From contig NZ_JACVAP010000007.1 in assembly GCF_014851915.1 (NCBI RefSeq), forward strand, positions 62,001 through 126,000: DNA of 64,000 bases, read 5' to 3'. Source of the DNA: Xanthomonas sp. XNM01. Its GTDB lineage: Bacteria > Pseudomonadota > Gammaproteobacteria > Xanthomonadales > Xanthomonadaceae. The translations under genes were made by a program, and so were the position numbers. The first letter of the stretch is position 1. Every line of letters starts with the position of its first letter. Shown here one piece after another: positions 60,946 to 64,000 of this stretch. The notes under the pieces were generated by a model that saw only the letters and a program-made list of their open reading frames with translations, was not told the DNA's origin and did no database searches.

Positions 60946-62919
60946 TCAGCGCGGGTCGCCGCCGTGTTTCGAGCTGCGGCCATCGCCCGGCACCGCCGAT
61001 GGCCGGCGCGCTGCGCCCGGGGCGGGCTCGTCGCGTACCGGCGCCCACGACATCGGCCGGTTGCCGCCGATGACCACCCAGCCCTGCGCCAGCGCCGATT
61101 CGGGATTCTGGCGCACGCTGTACAGGTCCACGCCGCGGCCCTCGGCCAGGCCCCAGATGCCGGCCCAGGCGTTGCGCCCGGCATGCTTGGCCACGTAGAG
61201 CGCGCGGTCGGCCAGGCGCAGGTCGCCCTGCCAGCCGTCGCGGTGCTCCGACCCCGGGAAGAACGGAGCGGGTGCCACGCCGATCGAGACGCTGATGCCG
61301 AGTGTGGCGCCGCCGGGCAGGCCCAGCGGACGCCGCTCGACGCTCGCCCGCAGATGCTCGGCCAGCGCGAAGGCCGCCTCGCGGCTGCTGTCGGCACGCG
61401 CGACCAGGAACTCCTCGCCGCCCCAGCGTGCGACCAGGTCGTTGCGGTCGCTGGCTTCGCGCAGCACGCCGGCCACGTGCCGCAGGGCCTCGTCTCCCAC
61501 CGCGTGTCCGTGCCGGTCGTTGATGGCCTTGAATGCGTCGATGTCGATCATCAGCAGCACGCAGCGACGGTCGGCGTCGCCCGGATGCGCCTGCAGCATC
61601 GCCTTGATCCGGCTGTCGGCCTCGCCACGGTTGATCAGCCCGGTCAGCGCATCGGTACTGCTGGACACCCGCAGCTGGCGCTGGCGCCGGCGCATGCGCA
61701 GCAGCACCGCGCCGCCGACCAGCAGCGTCAGCACCGCCAGCGCGATGCTGCCGTTGCGCATCACCTGCGCGGTGCGCACGTCCTGCGCGTTGGCGCCGCC
61801 CGGGCCGAGGTCCTGTTCCACCTCGGCCTGCATCCTCGCGAGCTTGTCCAGGGCGGCGACGCGGTCGCGCTCGCGTTCCATCGTCTGGATGCGCGCGCTG
61901 TAGCCCGCCGCGCCGGCGCTGTCGCCACGTGCGGCATGCACGGCCACCAGCAGTTCCAGCGCATCGCGGGTCTCGACCACGAAACGGCCGCGTTCGGCCA
62001 GGGCCAGCGCCTGCTCGGCCTCGCCCTGGGCGCGCTCGGGCGCGTTCTCGTCGAGCGCCAGCCGCGCCAGCCCCATCAGCGTCACCGTCTGCCCGTGGAT
62101 GTCGCCCACCGTCTTCTGCGCGTCCAGGGCCTGATCGAACTGGTGCCTGGCCTGCGCCAGGTCGCCCTGTCGGCGCAGCACCTCGCCCCGATGGCTGCGG
62201 ACCCGGGCCAGCAGACCGGCTTCGCCGGGGCCGGCAACCGGCGCGAGCAGCGTCTCGATCCGCTGGAACTCGGCATCGGCGCGCGCGTAGTCGTCCAGCT
62301 TCAGCAGGTTGTAGGCGAGGTTGTAGCGGATGGTGGCTTCGCGCATCGGCGGGCCATGCGGGAGCTGTACCACCATCGCGACGGCCTGCTCGAAATAGGG
62401 CAACGCGCCGGCGGCATCGTCGAGCTGCGACGCGCGGGCCAGGCCGATGCCGCTCAGCGCGTGGATCGTCGTCTGCGCTTCGCCGCGCCGACGCGAGTCG
62501 GCCAGCACCGATTCGAGCAGCGCCAGTGCGCGCGCCTGCTGCGTGGTCGACATCAGCACGCTGCCCGCGTTCAGGTGCGCATCCATCCGCAGCGGCTCCG
62601 GGATGCCGGGGGCGTCCGCCAGCGCCAGCAGCTGGTCGACGGCCGCGATGGCGTCGTCGCCGCGGCCGGCGGCCCGCAACGCCAGCGCCCGGCAACTGCG
62701 GACGATGATCTCGGCGCGATCGTCCAGGTCCGGCAGCGCCAGCAGTTCGTCTGCCAGCCGCAGCGCCTCGTTCGGGTTGAGTTCGGCACTGGCCATGCAT
62801 CTGCCGACCTGGGCCTGGTGCGGGCGGGGGCTGGGTGCGACCTGCGCCACGACGGGAGCGGCCACACCGACGGCCAGGACCAGGCTGGCGACGGAACGGA
62901 GAAGCAGGGAAGGAGGCAT
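60946..62919 (-). CDS. TPR-containing membrane diguanylate cyclase (GGDEF)
   Basis: A 657-residue protein: signal or anchor (LLLRSVASLVLAVGVAAPVVAQ), a periplasmic TPR-like helical region to about residue 380, a transmembrane helix (IALAVLTLLVGGAVLL, near 400), then a GGDEF domain. The active-site motif is RWGGEEF near residue 498, with STDALTGLINRGEAD and IDIDAFKAINDRHGHAVGDE intact, so it should make cyclic di-GMP. At the product-inhibition I-site (RxxD five residues before GGEEF) the sequence is DRND, so feedback inhibition may be absent. A ~70-residue Pro/Arg-rich tail follows. Ribosome-binding site AAGGA lies before the ATG. Confidence 0.9.
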   Translation of the reverse strand: MPPSLLLRSVASLVLAVGVAAPVVAQVAPSPRPHQAQVGRCMASAELNPNEALRLADELLALPDLDDRAEIIVRSCRALALRAAGRGDDAIAAVDQLLALADAPGIPEPLRMDAHLNAGSVLMSTTQQARALALLESVLADSRRRGEAQTTIHALSGIGLARASQLDDAAGALPYFEQAVAMVVQLPHGPPMREATIRYNLAYNLLKLDDYARADAEFQRIETLLAPVAGPGEAGLLARVRSHRGEVLRRQGDLAQARHQFDQALDAQKTVGDIHGQTVTLMGLARLALDENAPERAQGEAEQALALAERGRFVVETRDALELLVAVHAARGDSAGAAGYSARIQTMERERDRVAALDKLARMQAEVEQDLGPGGANAQDVRTAQVMRNGSIALAVLTLLVGGAVLLRMRRRQRQLRVSSSTDALTGLINRGEADSRIKAMLQAHPGDADRRCVLLMIDIDAFKAINDRHGHAVGDEALRHVAGVLREASDRNDLVARWGGEEFLVARADSSREAAFALAEHLRASVERRPLGLPGGATLGISVSIGVAPAPFFPGSEHRDGWQGDLRLADRALYVAKHAGRNAWAGIWGLAEGRGVDLYSVRQNPESALAQGWVVIGGNRPMSWAPVRDEPAPGAARRPSAVPGDGRSSKHGGDPR

Positions 62920-63062
62920 GCGGCGTCCTTGGGGACCGGGACCGGACCGGCGGCGTACGCCGGCGACGGGCGCCACTATAGCCGCTCGCCGCAGGCCGGG
63001 CCGGAGCGGGACGCCGCCGGGTACCATGCCCGACATCCCCTGGTCAGCATGACGTTCTATCG

Positions 63063-64000
63063 ATGCCGTTCGCTTCCGATGGCCCGTACCGCCCGCCTTC
63101 CTCGGCCTCGATGGTCTGGCAGTCGCAGGAAGCCCGGATCCTGCTGTGGGTGCTGGTCTTCTTCGGCGCCTACCAGCCGCTGTCCCTGCTCGCCGCCTGG
63201 GTGCGGCTGGGGCCGCGTCTGGAACCCCTGAGCATCGCGCTGGGCGCGGTGAATGCCTGCGTGGCCTGGGCCGGCGTATTCGCGGTCCGGCGCGGCTGGC
63301 AGCGTGGCGCCGCCGGCACGTTCGTGCTGGTGGGTGTGATCCAGCTGTGGGTGGGCTACCGCTACTGGGGCCTGCAGGCGCAGTCGCCGTTCCTGCTGCT
63401 GCAGCTGCTGCTGGTGCTGGTGGCGGGCGTGGTCCTCGGCCGCCGCGTACTGTGGGCGACCGTGGTCGGGGTGCTGGTCGGCGTGCTGTGCGGTGCGTGG
63501 CGCGATGCGGTGATGTACATGTTCGCGCGCAGCGCGATGGAGATCCTGGTCGAGCAGACGCTGCACGTCGTCGCCGGCTTCCTGGTGGTGTCGGCGGTGT
63601 TCGATGCGGCCCTGGCCACCCTGCGGCGCAGCCTCGGAACCGCCCGCCGGCACAGCGAGGAGCTGGCGCGCTCGCGCGACCGGCTGCAGCTGGAAATGCA
63701 GGAGAAGGAGCGCTCGCGCGACCTGCTCGTGCACGCGCAGAAGATGGAAGCGGTCGGCCGGCTCGCCGGCGGCATCGCGCACGACTTCAACCACCTGCTG
63801 GGCCTGGTGCTGGGCTACGCCCGCCGCGGCCAGCGCAGCGCCGATCCCGGGCAGATGCGCGAGGCGCTGCAGGGCTCGGAGTTCGCCGCCCGTCGCGCGA
63901 CCGCGGTGGCCCGCCGCCTGCTGGACTTCAGCCGGCTGGAGGCCAACCGTCCCGAGGTCTTCGACGCGGCGCTGGCGCTGGAGGAAATGCGGCCGATGCT
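63063..64000 (+). CDS. Membrane sensor histidine kinase (3' end cut by window)
   Basis: The frame runs from an ATG at 63063 to the window end (312 residues visible). It has about six hydrophobic segments in the first 190 residues (for example [22 protein letters not shown] and [17 protein letters not shown]), a coiled-coil linker ([19 protein letters not shown]), and a HisKA dimerisation domain with the phosphoacceptor H240 in [13 protein letters not shown]. The ATPase domain and any receiver lie beyond the window; the GGIAHDFNH style is common in hybrid kinases. No clear ribosome-binding site precedes the ATG, so the start is tentative (ATG at 63111 is an alternative). It is divergent from the diguanylate cyclase gene, 143 bp apart. 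Confidence 0.85.
   Translation, partial: MPFASDGPYRPPSSASMVWQSQEARILLWVLVFFGAYQPLSLLAAWVRLGPRLEPLSIALGAVNACVAWAGVFAVRRGWQRGAAGTFVLVGVIQLWVGYRYWGLQAQSPFLLLQLLLVLVAGVVLGRRVLWATVVGVLVGVLCGAWRDAVMYMFARSAMEILVEQTLHVVAGFLVVSAVFDAALATLRRSLGTARRHSEELARSRDRLQLEMQEKERSRDLLVHAQKMEAVGRLAGGIAHDFNHLLGLVLGYARRGQRSADPGQMREALQGSEFAARRATAVARRLLDFSRLEANRPEVFDAALALEEMRPM

Noticed and set aside
1-64000. tRNA, rRNA, IS elements, prophage genes, attachment sites or replication origin
   Set aside because: No cloverleaf, rRNA segment, transposase, integrase, phage gene or DnaA-box cluster was recognised on reading either strand. A tRNAscan or ISfinder run was not possible.

Overview
The window is a very GC-rich stretch (roughly 70 percent G+C by eye) of a Gram-negative chromosome. 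Gene content points to a gammaproteobacterium of the Xanthomonadaceae/Lysobacteraceae (Lysobacter/Luteimonas/Pseudoxanthomonas type): a comF-bioF-bioH-bioC block, LpxO, TamA-TamB beside an S46 dipeptidyl peptidase, many lipoproteins, and an intergenic repeat whose arms match the GTAGGAGCGGC...GCCGCGAC repeat family I know from xanthomonads and pseudomonads. No tRNA, rRNA, CRISPR array, insertion sequence or prophage gene was seen. The taxonomic placement is inference.

Region 1 (3-20195) is a catecholate siderophore and iron-import locus, all on the + strand with many ATGA/GTGA start-stop overlaps. In order: a FepA-type receptor (5' end outside the window), an IroE-like esterase, a methyltransferase with a regulatory-type C-terminus, a YncE-like beta-propeller protein, an MFS transporter, a 171-bp tandem repeat block, then EntE, a free-standing aryl carrier protein, EntF (C-A-T-TE, with the ten specificity residues of serine-activating EntF), EntA, EntC, an EntB that is only the isochorismatase domain, a second MFS protein, and an HmuTUV-type ABC importer. 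Together they make 2,3-dihydroxybenzoate, couple it to serine, cyclise and export the product, re-import it and probably hydrolyse it. A phosphopantetheinyl transferase (EntD/Sfp) is not in the window.

Region 2 (20428-27445) holds comF (-), a biotin block bioF-bioH-bioC (+), lpxO (+), and three small - strand genes (NTF2-like, YdcF-like, and a fold-type-II PLP enzyme). The BioF homologue lacks the PLP-binding lysine and contains no lysine at all.

Region 3 (27559-38070) has a Tyr/Gly/Pro-rich lipoprotein; a 531-bp intergenic region with several hairpins and a candidate minus-strand small RNA (sigma-54-like promoter plus U-tract terminator); mnmG; a cation-diffusion-facilitator gene; two tandem paralogous lipoproteins; a 60-aa zinc-ribbon protein; a DsbB-like membrane protein (-); tex (-); and two tandem secreted proteins ending in TonB_C domains.

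Region 4 (38286-47241) is a minus-strand block: tamA-tamB (4-nt overlap), then an S46 dipeptidyl peptidase and an exported isoaspartyl peptidase. Region 5 (47342-64000) has an orphan OmpR-type regulator; a translationally coupled three-gene surface module (a 2711-aa DUF11/SdrD-B repeat protein, an 1132-aa outer-membrane barrel protein and an OmpA-family protein) behind a strongly folding leader; a TPR-GGDEF diguanylate cyclase (-); and the 5' part of a membrane histidine kinase cut by the window end.
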